The notes below the pieces were generated by a model that saw only the letters and a program-made list of their open reading frames with translations, searched no databases and was not told the DNA's origin. DNA of 60,000 bases from Symsagittifera roscoffensis (lineage: Eukaryota > Xenacoelomorpha > Acoela > Convolutidae). Numbering within the stretch: the first letter of the stretch is position 1; each line of letters starts with the position of its first letter. Shown one piece after another: positions 19,430 through 31,459 of the stretch. The stretch spans positions 49,799,220 through 49,859,219 of the forward strand of contig NC_087063.1 of NCBI RefSeq assembly GCF_963678635.1. Direction: 5' to 3'. The position numbers and the translations under genes were made by a program.

Positions 19430-20262
19430 ACGAGAAGGCTCGACAAATCCAGGGAAGCCAATCGAGGATCACCCTGGAAAACTCATTGGACACCAGGAGA
19501 CAGAGATCCTAGGGAAAATCAGGAAAGCCAGTGGAATTCTTGCTCAAGTCGAAACTGGTCAAAGAAACGTTGAAGGCAAAAGGTTACGAAAAAGAGGAAA
19601 TTGAAAAAGGGAGAGCAGTAGTGGGACATAATATAATGAGATTGCTTCAAAAATTGGCCGACAACAAACCCGTGTACACGAACGAGAAGAATAAGGAGCC
19701 ATAATTCTCAATAAAGAGGAGAGCCACAATAGGCTCGATCGGAAAAAAAAAATCAGTTGGAAGACAGAGATTCAGAGAGTAAAAAAAGGTGGGGAAATCA
19801 GTCGAGAATATCTCAGAGGAGATACTCATACAGGCAACACTAAGGAGAAAAAAGTGTCAGTCAAAGACGAGGCTGATGAACTCGGAGCGGGGAGGGGTTG
19901 TTGAATGAAGAAGAGAGTGAGAGAGAAAAATTGTTCGGGGAATGAAAAGAAGCGGACAAAAGACGGCGTGGTTGCCTCCAAGAGTAGAGATGAAGAAAGA
20001 ATACTTCACAAACATAACCACACCATACTACCGCAGCTGTATCAGACACAGGTGCTGTTCAAATCGCATAATCAAATGGGACAACAAGGAATAGACAAGG
20101 TGCAACAAAAATACTGCATCTGTTTGGTTAGCCTCGAATGAGAAAGGCCTGCGAGAGATGGGTCAATGCATGTTTCTCATGTTTGCGAGTAATAGGACCG
20201 AGAAACTTACCACTCATTTCGGTGGAAAGCTCAGAAATCAATGAGGTCGTGCAGATTTATCC
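19430..20262 (+). pseudogene. Pol linker and integrase zinc-domain fragment, second A copy
   Basis: Pieces matching the linker (KETLKAKGY at about 19566) and the integrase zinc domain (LPQLYQTQVLFKSHNQMGQQG, 20030-20090, then RKACERWVNACFSCLRV, 20140-20190) are present in shifting frames. About 470 bp of the linker is missing near 19850 compared with the tandem duplicate. The final matching codons are EVVQI, one residue before the catalytic Asp, and then sequence B follows. Confidence 0.78.
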
Positions 20263-22793
20263 CGTTTCTGTCAGGCGGACTTTTTGGTTTTAAGAATCAT
20301 TTAAAAGTTGCAACCCTTTCTCTCAGAAGATAAAATTCATCCCGATCAAAATCCAAAAAGAGTATGATCCCATTTCATATAAATTCGAAAAAAAATACTT
20401 CGACAAAACAAATCACTTTTCGAGTGCTCACTCTAAACTCGGTTCTAAAGACTTAAAACAAATATTCCACAATTTCTATCGATCTTATCTACAATTTTTA
20501 GACCTAAAATTTTTTCCATAATCGATATTCTGGTAATAACAATCCTTATCCCTATACAGTTTAAAATTTTTTGTTCTCTCAATTAAACCTACTTTTTCCC
20601 CCAAACAATCGACCACGTAATCAGGTACGATACTAAATAATTCTTCTAAACAATACAAAAGTTCAATTCAAAATACCTATATCACCAACATCAACCGCCC
20701 TATTTTTTTCCTAAAGCACAATACAACTTACCGCTTTGCCACTAAATTCAACATCACGTTAAAGAATACCAAACGTTCCATCAGATTATTTAGTTTCAAC
20801 TTCTAATTCCGAACAATTTCTTGAAAATCTATTATATCGCCCCACTTCATCCCAAAGATTCCCCCATTGAATGACCCAAATTTTTTCTCAACCATGTAAA
20901 TTAACCAACAGAAATCTCCACCGATACAAACTTGTCATTGCCAAACTTTCGATAACAGGATTAGCAACATCAACTGCATTCCCTGAATGAAGACGAGAGT
21001 GAGATCAAATGAATAATCGAATACCTTCACAAAAAAATTGAAATTCAAAGATTGAAAGAACTGTAAAAAAAAACAATTTAGTACATCACGCATTGCCACT
21101 CTCACAGCCAAAAATTACAAATTAACCAATACCCCCTGTTTTTATATGCCCAGAAATAGTTTATAGTTACGATAGACATGCAAAAAAGTCAATAGGCTTT
21201 ATAGCATTCTACATCCCTTTTCAGGATTATCAAATACATGTATTTTTAAACCGTTTTATTAGTAAATTCTCATCATATTTTAGTACACTTTGAACCAACC
21301 AGTCATAAAATTCCCTCAAACCTAACAGGCCACAAGATCTCCTTGTCACCCATTATGATTTTGAAGAACAACAACAAAAAGCATTGCACAATTATGCAAT
21401 TAAACAGGTCACACAATCTGAATCTGAGCCACAACAAATCGAATCAACAAATGTAATTGCACCAATTCACCACTAAAATGCCCGTGATACAATTCTAACA
21501 GGTCATAAGTTCACAGGAAAAATCTCTGAAAAGTAATTCTCCTGAAAATCTCTCTAACGGAAACAAAAACAGACTCGATCATGAATTATTCCATCAAAGT
21601 AATATCAAAAGATTAGTACACCATGCCACCGATGATTGTAAAAATGATTTAAAAACTTCTAAAAAGTCACTATACAAAACAACAACAAAACTATAGTTAT
21701 CAAGGTCATATACAAGTAGATGAAAATATCCCTTATCATGGTGCGCACGGAAGTTCAACGTATGAAATCCACCATAAAAACTGGATAACTCTTATTGGAA
21801 TAATTAATCCCTCAAATTGTAAAGCCGACCAGAAAAATTCAGAATATCAAGAAATAATGTTTTTCGATAGGAAAATTCAATTAAAAAATTATTATTAACA
21901 CGTGATTTGAAAGATGACGCTACACTGTTTCAAGGAATGCGCTCAACATATAAAAATGATCAAGGATATTGCGATTTCACAACACGATTACAGGCATACA
22001 TAGTTTGATATCCCATAAACGCATATACTACCATATTCCATTTAGCTAAAACTCACGCCTGGATGATAAATTTTCGTAAAACTTTGTTTTTAATTGTTTC
22101 TATACTTCATGATAGTTTATCTCCAGATCGAAAAAGATCAAACCCAAATCAATGATAAAATATACACGGAAGAAACAATTAACACGTTTTCAAATTTACC
22201 TTGAACCACTCTTCGTACCCAAAACTATTCGTTGAATACAAAACAATTTTGACATGAAAGCAAGAGAAAGAATAATTGACAATGCCGATATATATGAAAA
22301 GAGAGATGACGAAAAAACAGCTGGTTTTTCAGATTTCTATCGACAAGCCTATACTGCATATTGTAAGGAAAATAAAGATTAATTTATCTTAATGGAGAAA
22401 AATATTGCATACATGATATATCGCCAATCAAATAATTTATTTTTTCAGCTATAAAAAATGAACTCCTAGCGTTTTCAGGATGGCACTATTACATCTAAGA
22501 AAGCTTGACTACTTAATGCGTAATGGTTAAATTTATGGGCTTTCTATTCTTCTTGAAGAAATCTATAAAACGTGTGCAACACACAAACAAGTCAAGACAT
22601 TCTAGCGTTGCAAGAAAATGATTCGCAGGATTTTCGGAGGTTTTTCCACCTCAATTGAAAAAAATTTTCTCAATGCCCAAATTAGCGAATACAATAAAAA
22701 ATTATCAAAAAAACCAAACGCATATGACACTCCACAAGACAACACAAATACTATACCTACATCACCACCTCACTTACACACTTTACAAAATCA
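20263..22793 (+). mobile_element. Sequence B, unclassified AT-rich retroelement-like segment (unit 1)
   Basis: AT-rich, A-biased on the plus strand, like family C but without a recognised domain. Protein-like stretches shared with unit 2 include LLVTHYDFEEQQQKALHNYA (about 21340-21400), KTAGFSDFYRQ-like codons near 22315-22350 and STSIEKNFLNAQISEYNKKL (22648-22707). The pattern, a string of weakly conserved pieces then a Gln/Asn/His/Pro-rich tail, resembles a decayed Gag. No zinc knuckle, protease or RT was found, so the class is open. Confidence 0.5.
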
Positions 22794-22802
22794 TTTTACT
22801 TT

Positions 22803-23085
22803 ACTCTGGAACGAGACTTCAGTATGGATTGTTCTCTGTTTTGGGAAGCAGTAAGGAATCAAAATCACCCGGAACTTAAGCTAGCGCTAGCGGCTGTACA
22901 AATTACCAGAAACAGACAGGCTGAGAGTGAATTGCAGAACAAGGACGTGATGAAGGATGAACTGTTGAGGAAATCTGTGAAAACGGTGGCCGAAGAGAAA
23001 GAAACAAGAGTGCAGAATTCAAGGGTACGCTGGAGATAAACTATCAGAAAGCAGCAGCAGATGCAAAAAGTAAAATATAACGAGA
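22803..23085 (+). pseudogene. gag: gag 3' fragment of family A (duplication unit 2)
   Basis: It starts abruptly inside gag at the second zinc-knuckle region (SGTRLQYGLF / DCSLFWEAVRNQ), matching 16449-16730. The tail with LALAAVQ and KDVMKDELLRKSVKTV follows. It cannot be translated as Gag, because there is no gag 5' part upstream. B sequence precedes it. Confidence 0.8.
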
Positions 23086-23086
23086 T

Positions 23087-24575
23087 TTGGCAACCAAAAA
23101 ATCGAACAAAGGCACAGAAAGGCTCAAATCGAACAAGACGCTTTCGGCAGCAAGAGCCGTACCAGAGATAAGCGACAATCTGAATATCAGAGGCAACTGC
23201 AATGCCTTAAAAATGGAAATTGGAAAACCTTCTGAGATCACAGAGATGGGAGCGAGATTAATGTCAATAATCGCCACAGGTGGTCACGAAGTAATTAGGA
23301 ATCTGAGCGAACCAAGTGACCAAACACTGATGCACATAAACGTATATGCGGATTTTTCGCGAACCATCAGCCCGCATACTCCTTCGGGAGCGATCGAAGC
23401 TTTACTGACGAAAGTGGCGGAAAAATGATAAGTTTTGACAGTAGATACACCGAGGCCTATGGTCCACACGAGTTCATGCTAAATATTGATGGAATCACCA
23501 TCTATACAAAGACGATGATAACGTGCGATGATGGCCAGATATTCGTGGGTCCAGAGGAACACAAAGTGAGATCGATTGGACATTACGCCATATTCGAGGA
23601 AGTAACCATGCATCTGGAAATAGAACCAGATTTGTCCGCACACGTAATGGATATACATGGAAAAAAGACGCCTTTAAAAGGGCTAATAGATACGGGAGCT
23701 GTCTTAAGTGTGACACCAACAGAATGAGCTTTGACAAAGAAGACCTAATACACTCCAGAATCCGACTGTCAGCGGCAAACAAAAGGGCGCTAAGGGTCCT
23801 AGGCAAATTACCGACCCTAGCTTCAGATTTGGGGAACGCAATCTGTGGATGAACTTTCTTGTGGTGGAAAATCTAGACAATTCGGTCAACTAATTTTAGG
23901 CAGGGTTTTATCAAAAACTTTGATTCAACGATTGATCTTAAAAATGCGATGTTCAGGATTCGAAATCCGGAAAGGAAGTACGTAACAAAACCGGTGAATT
24001 TGATAATGGAAAATTAGTACAAAGAACCAGATTTTTTGAATAGCAACAACTGCAATGAAATCAGCGATAATCAGCAGATATACGTAGTACTAAACCAAAA
24101 AACGAAAGAGCTGCTATTTTAGGAAGATCATTCTTGATCACCAAGAGTGGCCTCTGCGTAAGTGTCTCGTTGAATACTTTTGATATACCAATCACAATCT
24201 AGAGAGGGAGGAAGTTGGGATACGCAGTGCCGGTGAAAAATAGATATGAAACGATTGAAAATGTTTAAAAGTACGAAGTATTTGATCGTCCGAATCATAA
24301 GGAAAAGATTTGTATCTTGAGTAGGTTGAAGCGAATAAAAAATGTGTCAGGTAGGATCAACTCACTAAAGTCAGAAACAGACGTTTGACTGTCGAGCTGT
24401 TGGAAATTTCTAGAAAGACCCACACCAGAAGAGTTGGAAAAGGATAATCCGGTATTAAGAGAAATTCAACATTTGAGGGGGAAAACGGACGAACCGCTCG
24501 AATCCATCAAGGATTTGTTAGATCGTAATCAGAATGTTTTCCCGAGACACAAGGCGGACATAGGGTACTAAAAAT
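23087..24575 (+). pseudogene. Protease region of family A (duplication unit 2)
   Basis: Frames at 23087-23428 and 23425-23727 carry the pre-protease and protease parts. The active site LIDTGAVLSVTP at about 23684-23719 is intact, unlike unit 1 (DTVA). A frameshift or stop right after PTE ends the frame, as in unit 1. The downstream part in other frames matches first-copy codons up to NQNVFPRHKADIG (about 24528-24565). Confidence 0.82.
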
Positions 24576-24585
24576 TTGTTTAGCA

Positions 24586-25895
24586 TTGAATAACACTAGA
24601 GGGCTCAGGGAGGGGGCGAGGCGCATGACCCCACATAAATCGGATGCATGTAGAAAAGAATTAGAAACGTTACTAGAGTATGCCATGATAGAACCATCCA
24701 AATCACCGTGGGCGTGTGGAACAGTGATTGCTAAAAAGAAAAGAGAACAACTGAGATTTTGTTGTGACTGAACTCTGTCACTGTGAAGAATGCCTATCCC
24801 ATCCCGAGGATAAAAAAAATAGAGACGAAACGGGGTTTGCTTGCCAGTTGGAATTGTTTCAATGAATTAGGATGCCATTCGGCCTATGCAACGCGACAGC
24901 CACCTTCCAACTACTGATCTCACAAGCACTGACAAGAGTAACGAAGAAATATGGAAACGTGGTAATGTGTTATGTGGACGAACCCTAGAGGATCACATCG
25001 AGCGATTGGACAAAGTTCTTGCATGTATGAAAAATACAGGAATAAAATGCAAGCCCTCGAAGTGCGAGCTCTCGAAAGACTCGATAAAATACCTCGGGAG
25101 GATGGTGGATCAGATCCAGATGCTGTAGAGGCAGTCTTGATTTGGAAGTCACCAAAGACTGAACATTAGTTAATGAGCTTTCTTGGTTTCGCGAACTACT
25201 ATAGAGAGTTCATCAAAAGTTACACGGACAAGGTATACCTGATGCAACAACTCATGAAGCATGAAGGCAAGAAATTCGCGTGGAACAGAGCAGCAGAGGG
25301 GTCTTTTCAGAAAATAAAACAAGAGTTGTGTGAGGCTCCGGTGTTGGGTATGCTTACGGAGAATGGCAGGTACGTTCTAGATACAGAGGCTTCAGTGGTC
25401 GTAATTTCCGGTAAACTCCATGAAGAGCAAAAATGGAATGACAAGACTGTCTTGAGACCACTAGCTTACGAGAGCAATATCCTGAGCGACACGGAGATAG
25501 AATACGGGGCACCCAAGGCGGAGATGTTTGTGATGGTCAGCTTGGGCAAAATCCTGAGCGACACGTAGATAGATTACGGGGCGCCCAAGGCGGAGATGTT
25601 TGTGATGGTCATCTGGCTAAAAACAATCTCAATGGATCAACGTTACATCGGGAGATGGATGGTATTACTAGATGGTTAAAACATGATGATTGAGCACAGG
25701 ACCAGAGATGATCACCAGAATGCAGACACCCTGAGAAAGAAAACGGAATTTTACGAGAGACAAGAGCAAAAGGAGGCTGACAAGTCTCAAAGAAAAGATG
25801 GATTTTCATTCATGGACAAGGAAACATTTGATAGCTTACTACTCACGAGAAGGCTCGACAAATTCAGGGAAGCCAATCGAGGATCAGCCTGAAAA
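24586..25895 (+). pseudogene. pol: RT/RNase H of family A (duplication unit 2), with extra 72-bp duplication
   Basis: Same lesions as unit 1: the TLDL motif is deleted near 24800-24818, CYVDE replaces YVDD, and stops are shared. A private change is a 72-bp tandem duplication in RNase H: CCTGAGCGACACGGAGATAG at 25481 recurs as CCTGAGCGACACGTAGATAG at 25553, each followed by the GCGCCCAAGGCGGAGATG-type block. Downstream, HRTRDDHQNADTLRKKTEFY retains the last RNase H Asp. Confidence 0.84.
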
Positions 25896-25899
25896 ACTC

Positions 25900-27060
25900 A
25901 TTGGACACCAGGAGACAGAGATCCTAGGGGAAAATCGGGAATGCCGGTGGAATTGTTGCTCAAGTCGAAACTGGTCAAAGAAACGTTGGAGGCAAAAGGA
26001 TACAACATAGAGGAAATTGAGAAAGGGAGAGCAGTAGTAGACATATTTACTGAGATTGCTTCAGAAACTGGCCGACAACAAACCCGTGTACACCAACGAG
26101 GAGAATAAGGAGCCATAAATCTCAATAATGAGGAGAGCCACAATAGGCTCGAGCGGGAAAAAAAAGCAGTTGGAAGACAGAGATTCAGAGAGTAAAAAAG
26201 TGGTGGGGAAATCAGTCGAGAATATCTCAGAGGAGATACTATACCCATACAGGCAACACTAAGGAGAAAAAAGATACCAAGCTTGTAAATGATACCAGGA
26301 GAAGCAAAGAAAAGGAATCAAGATGGAGAAAGGCGTACGGACCCCTTGTCTTGAACATAGAACTGTGATGATTCAAATGGGGAGAAGAACTAGAAATGAT
26401 AGCGGTATCATGGAAATACTTCAGGGAGCTGTCATGCACTTCGAACATAAGGACGAATCTAGAGTTGAAAAAGACAGGAAAATCTTGAGAAAGATAGTGT
26501 GTGTCAAATTGAGAAATAGTAGCCACAATCCGGTAGAGATGACAGGGCAAATGATGCCACTGAAGGTGCATGTGAAGGCGTGGTACACGTGATCATGTGA
26601 AGGCGAGGCTTGATTCGGGCACAGAAGAATGAAAAGATGACCCACCACCTCTGCAAATTGATCAGAGCAGGGGGGAAAAGAAGAAGGGGATCTGGAAAAA
26701 GACAGCTACAGGATCTTGAGCCAGTTCTACAAGGAACGGAAGGGGCTAGTTTATCACAAGACGGATGAAGTGGTTGCCTCCGAGAGAAGAGATGAAGAAA
26801 AAATACTTAAACACAACCACAGCATACTACCGCAGCTTTATCAGACAGAGGTGCTGTTCAAATCGCATGATCAAATGGGACATCAGGGAATATACAAGGT
26901 GCAACAAAAAATACTGCATCGGTTTGATTAGCCTCGAATGAGAAAGGCCTGCGAGAGATGGGTCAATGCATGTTTGTCATGTTTGCAAGTAATAGGACCG
27001 AGAAACTTACCACTCATTTTGGTGGAAAGCTCAGAAATCAATGAGGTCGTGCAGTTATAT
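25900..27060 (+). pseudogene. Pol linker and integrase zinc-domain fragment (duplication unit 2)
   Basis: A longer version than unit 1. It keeps a linker part near 26320-26600 that matches first-copy codons such as VCVKLRNSSHNPVEMTGQM, and then SQFYKERKGLVYH (26718-26756). The zinc domain follows: LPQLYQTEVLFKSHDQMGHQG (26830-26890) keeps both His residues, and RKACERWVNACLSCLQVIG (26940-26998) keeps both Cys residues. It is cut at EVVQ and joined to sequence B, exactly as in unit 1. Confidence 0.8.
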
Positions 27061-30000
27061 CCCGCTTCTGCTGTCAGGCGGATTTTTTGGTTCAAGAATC
27101 ATTTAAAAGTTGCAACCCTCTCTCTCAGAAGATAAAGTTAATCCCGATCAAAATCCAAAAAAAAGAAAGTATGATCCCACTTCATATAAACTCGAAAAAA
27201 ATACTTCGACAAAGCAAATCACTTTTCGAGTGCTCTCTCTCAACTCGGTTCTAAAGACTTAAGACAAATACTCCACAATTTCTATCGATCTTTTCTACTA
27301 TTTTTAGACCTAATATTTTTTCCATAATCGTTATTCTGGTATTAACAATCATTATCTTCCTAATTTTCACTATACAGTTTAAAATTTTTTGTTTTCTTAA
27401 TCAAACCTACTTTTTTCCCCAAACAATCGACCACGTAATCAAGTACGATACTAAATAATTCTTCTTGACAATACGAAAAATGCTTAAAAAAATACATCGT
27501 AATTTTTTTGTAACTTTTCTAATTTTAATAGCTTCCCTCATCCTGGTACTTTATAAATGTTTAAAGAAAGCAATAATCGTTTTTGTGCTGGCATTTGATA
27601 TAATCATCGTTTTTGCTGAAGAGATTAATCTGGACCATAATCTTGATAAAAATGTCAAAATTGCTAACACAACCCCAACGAAAAGTTCTCCACCTAACAA
27701 GCCATCCCAAGATCCCCAGTCAACACCTACATCTATTCAAACAAATCAATCTTAATCTTCTACTCGTATACTTTAAATAGAAAATCCCTACACCTTTGAA
27801 GAAAAACACGCATCCTTGTCAGAACACTAGCACCCGCCAATCGTTAGTCATCCCTTAGTAATCCATTTTAACAACGATCATATATTATCTACCGCTCAAA
27901 ACAACATGACCTCAACAGGACAAGATAGCCAAGCCAAAAGCAAAATCCATCAACTACAATTGACAGACTGATGATTCATCCAAGACCCAAAAAAAACCCT
28001 ACAACACCAAGAGTTCATTTCAAAATACCTATATCACCAACATCAACCGCCCTATATTTTTCCCAAAGCACAATACAACTTACCGCTCCGCCACTAAATT
28101 TAACTTCACAGCAAAGAATACCAAATATTCCATCAGTTTATTTAGTTTCAACAACTACTTCCGAACAATTTCTGGAAAATCTATTTTATCGCCCACTTCA
28201 TCCCAACGATTCCCCCATTGGATGACCCAAATTTTTTCTCAACCTTGTAAATTAACCAACAGAAATCTCCACCAAAACAAACTTGTCATTGCCAGACCTT
28301 CGATAACAGGATTAGCAACATCAACTGCATTCCTCGCAATTTTTCCAATCCAACAAGAGCGAATTACAGAGCACAGTAAACCCTTACGCCTGGATTGGAT
28401 CTCATTTAGAGCACCCCCACTAAACTTCAGATAAAACCTCGATAAGAGTAGCCTCCATATTTTACCATTGAAAAGACTACAACGTAGACACGATATCCAC
28501 AAAGATTTTCAAGAACAAAATAATCATATACCTTCACAACAAAATTGAAATTCAAAGTTTGAAATAACTGTAAAAAAAACAATGAATTACATCACGCATT
28601 GCCACTCTCACAGCCAGAAATCACAACTTAATCAATACCCCTCTTTTTATATGCACAGAAATAGTTTATAATTACGATAGACATGCAAAAAAGACACTAG
28701 GTTTTATAGCATTCTACATCCCTTTTCAGGATTATCAAAAACATGTATTTTTAAATCAATTTATCAGTAAATTCTCATCATCTTTTAGTACACTTTGAAC
28801 CAATTAGTCATAGAAATCCCTCACACCTAACAGGCCACAAGATCTCCTTGTCACCCATTATGATTTTGAAGAACAACAACAAAAAGCATTACACAATTAT
28901 GCAATCAAACAGGTCACACAATGTGAATCTGAGCCACAGCAAATCGAATCAACAAATGTAATTGCAACAATTCACCACTAAAATGCCCGTGATACAACTC
29001 TAACAGGTCATAAGTTCACAGGAAAAATCTCTGAAAAGTAATTACATTGTTCCCAAGTTTCTAACGGAAACAAAAACAGACTCGATCATGAATTATTCCA
29101 TCAAAGTAATATCAAAAGATTATTGGATATTGGATCAAAGGATATTGCGATTCCACAACACGAATACAGGCAACCATAGTTTGATTTCCCATAAACGCAT
29201 ATACTACCATATTCTATTGTGCTAAAACTCACGCCAGAATGATAATTTTTCACAAAACTTTGTTTTTAATTGTTTCCATACTTCTTGATAATTTATATCC
29301 AGATCGAAAAAGATCAAATCCAAATCAGTATAAAAATATACACGGAATAAACAATTAACACGTTTTCAAATTTACCTTGAACCACTCTTCGTACCCAAAA
29401 CTATTCGTTGAATACAAAACAATTTTGACATGAAAACAAGAGAAAGAATAATTGACAATGCCGATATAAATGAAAAGAGAGATGACAAAAAAACAGCTGG
29501 TTTTTCAAGTTTCTATCGACAAGTCTATAGTGGATATTTTAAGGAAAAAAAAGATTAATTCATCTTAATGGAGAAAAATTTTGCATACATGATATATCGC
29601 CAATCAAATATTTTATATTTTTACCTATAAAAAATGAACTCCTAGCGTTTCCAGGATGGCACTATTACATCTAAGAAAGCTTGACTACTTAATGCGCAAT
29701 GATTAAGTTTATAGGTTTTCTAATCTTTTTGAAGAAATCTATAAAATGTGTGCAATAAACAAACAAGTCAAGACATTCTAGCGTTGCAAGAAAATGATTC
29801 GCAGGATTTTTCGGAAGTTTTCCACCTCAATTGAAAAAAATTTTCTCAATGCCCAAATTAGCGAGTACAATAAAAAATTATCAAGAAAACCAAACGCATA
29901 TGACACTCCACAAGACAACACAAATACTATACCTACATCGCCACCTCACTTACACACTTTACAAAATCATCACCCACAATAAATAATACCACAAAGTTAT

Positions 30001-30200
30001 AGATATGCAATCTCAGCATCCCAACGCATGTTACACAATAACAGCCTACAACGAAGCCCCATATCTCATATAACACTCCAGCCACAAAATAACGACGACA
30101 CTTACGAACAACTTATCGAACAACCACAAACAGTAAGTTTTCGTTCTCAAAACGATCATGTTTTTAGCCCACGTTGAGCCGACATTTTGGATTCCTCAAC
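27060..30200 (+). mobile_element. Sequence B (unit 2) and its continuation
   Basis: Copy of 20263-22793 plus about 230 bp that continues past the duplication end. The same protein-like stretches occur at 28845-28905, 29430-29560 and 29794-29980, broken by stops. The tail at 30000-30175 reads as a Gln/Asn/Pro/Ser-rich frame (ISASQRMLHNNS, EQPQTVSFRSQNDHVF) ending at TGA near 30177. No enzymatic domain is recognised. Confidence 0.5.
27465..27755 (+). CDS. Small ORF with two hydrophobic segments, 96 codons
   Basis: Residues about 13-31 (FVTFLILIASLILVLYK) and about 36-52 (AIIVFVLAFDIIIVF) are strongly hydrophobic, and the last 40 residues are Thr/Pro/Ser/Asn-rich. It could be a short membrane protein or signal-anchor piece, but AT-rich DNA readily yields such frames. 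It lies in the B segment that is deleted from duplication unit 1, so no second copy is available as a test. I recognise no family. Confidence 0.2.
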   Translation: MTIRKMLKKIHRNFFVTFLILIASLILVLYKCLKKAIIVFVLAFDIIIVFAEEINLDHNLDKNVKIANTTPTKSSPPNKPSQDPQSTPTSIQTNQS

Positions 30201-30660
30201 CGTTCCTTTTCCTATCTATCTAATCTCCAAAGCCACGACCCTCTTATCACAATCTTTGTTCTCGCCTCTTCCCCTCTACCCAATTGTTCATCTAACTCAC
30301 CACACATGGCATCCTGATGACTCAACCAAATACTGACTCTAACTTCTTTAACTTCGAAGTAGACACACCCGATGAACTTTAGGATTCCGATCCTAGTCGC
30401 ACTATTTTTCCCAAGCACCTTTTCAACCTATAACTCCCCCTAACCCTGTTGGAAACTCCACATCCACTTCTTTATATACTGAAGCTACCCCTATTCTTCC
30501 CCCCGTTCCAGTAATGCAGCCGACGTACACAGCCATAAAACTGATGACTAGCTGGAGCATGACTTAAGCGATTTCAATACTAGTCTGCAACAACCTCCTA
30601 ACACTAATAACTCACTAACTATTCACAAGCTGGCCCAATCCGCTTCCTCTTCAAATCATC
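30200..30660 (+). other. Degenerate Pro/Ser/Leu-rich stretch, nothing recognised
   Basis: C-rich on the plus strand and still weakly protein-like in shifting frames, but with many stops. Probably a decayed continuation of the neighbouring element. Confidence 0.3.
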
Positions 30661-30668
30661 CAGACCAC

Positions 30669-31456
30669 ATGGCCCCCACCTGTGCACTCTGTAATCTTAT
30701 AAAACGCAAACATCCGAATGACCCACTACAATTTCTTACTAATCGTTCACAACCATCTAGATTCCTTCGAAATCATCATCCACATCATACCAATACACCA
30801 CCGGTTTTAGAGAAAATCTTCCCTTCTTATCCCAGTACATTTACTACAACGCAGAAAATTAAGCCCAAAAAGCCCAATATGACGAATATTTCCTCCTACC
30901 AAACCTCTCCTGGCTTGCATATTATAATTTTACTAACACACTTAAAATACCTAAAAAGAAAGAACGCCGACGATCATGAACTATGTGATACAAAAATTAC
31001 TGAAATAACCAATGCGCTACCTTGAATCAATTCAGTAACATCGGATTAAATCAAACACTCAACCGTTTCATTGCACAACAAACTAACCGATATTCAATCA
31101 ATGACTATGATTACACAGTCATCCGATATATGGAACACTCACCGTATGATACTGACCCTGCAGTGAACTCAAAATTAGCAGAAAAAAAATTAATGAAAAC
31201 GGAATACATTTTTCACCTCGCCAGCACTAACAAAAAATTTGATCAAAGTATTGATCATGCACTAAAGAACACAAAAACTTATGTCAACAAATTTGACCAC
31301 TTTGCACTAACTAATTGTTCTCACGAAGTTATGCTAAAAACAAAACTCAGACATACCCACACTTGTTTTAAAATTATTCCTTTAAAAGACCCTTTCTTCT
31401 CAGTTCACCATCATGCAACCCCCCCCCCCCCCCACCACCATTTCATGTTTTTTTAG
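30669..31456 (+). pseudogene. Two overlapping unrecognised ORFs (118 and 144 codons)
   Basis: 30669-31025 begins MAPTCALCNLIKRKHP with a CXXC pair, followed by a Pro/His/Thr-rich stretch. 31022-31456 overlaps it by four bases in a different frame and reads as a more ordinary globular sequence with TVIRYMEHSPYDTDP and LMKTEYIFHLASTNKKFDQ. The CXXC followed about 150 residues later by an E-x3-HL-x-T pattern is faintly like the C-terminal GIY-YIG nuclease part of Penelope-type retroelements, but the key GIY and YIG motifs are not seen. I regard family membership as unknown. Confidence 0.25.
31419..31434 (+). repeat. Poly(C) run
   Basis: An uninterrupted run of about 14 C bases, followed by CCACCACC. 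It is prone to length errors in sequencing and lies near the end of the upstream 144-codon ORF. Confidence 0.85.
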
Positions 31457-31459
31457 TCT

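Larger units (their letters stand above)
12590..20262 (+). mobile_element. Second family A copy, degenerate, truncated in integrase
   Basis: Plus-strand homologue of 1-8160: leader, minisatellite, gag, protease, RT, RNase H and integrase zinc domain are recognisable in order, with dozens of stops and frameshifts. Homology stops at GAGGTCGTGCAGAT (about 20262), at the codon for the first catalytic Asp of integrase, where unrelated AT-rich sequence B begins. The 3' half from 16449 is duplicated at 22803-27060. Shared lesions in both halves show that the element was dead before it was duplicated. Confidence 0.88.
16449..22793 (+). repeat. Tandem duplication D, unit 1
   Basis: It runs from inside gag (ACTCTGGAACGAGACTTC) through pro, pol and the integrase fragment into sequence B, ending at ACACTTTACAAAATCAT. 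Unit 2 (22803-29970) repeats the same series. The join at 22793-22803 places the B end directly against the gag start with about 10 filler bases. Unit 1 lacks about 470 bp of pol linker near 19850 and about 540 bp of B near 20660. Confidence 0.92.
22803..29970 (+). repeat. Tandem duplication D, unit 2
   Basis: Duplicate of 16449-22793. It retains linker and B segments missing from unit 1, but lacks about 330 bp of B near 29120 (unit 1 21610-21945) and carries a private 72-bp tandem duplication in RNase H. Its right end (ACACTTTACAAAATCAT at about 29953-29969) runs on into CACCCACAATAAATAATACC, presumably the original continuation of B. Confidence 0.92.
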
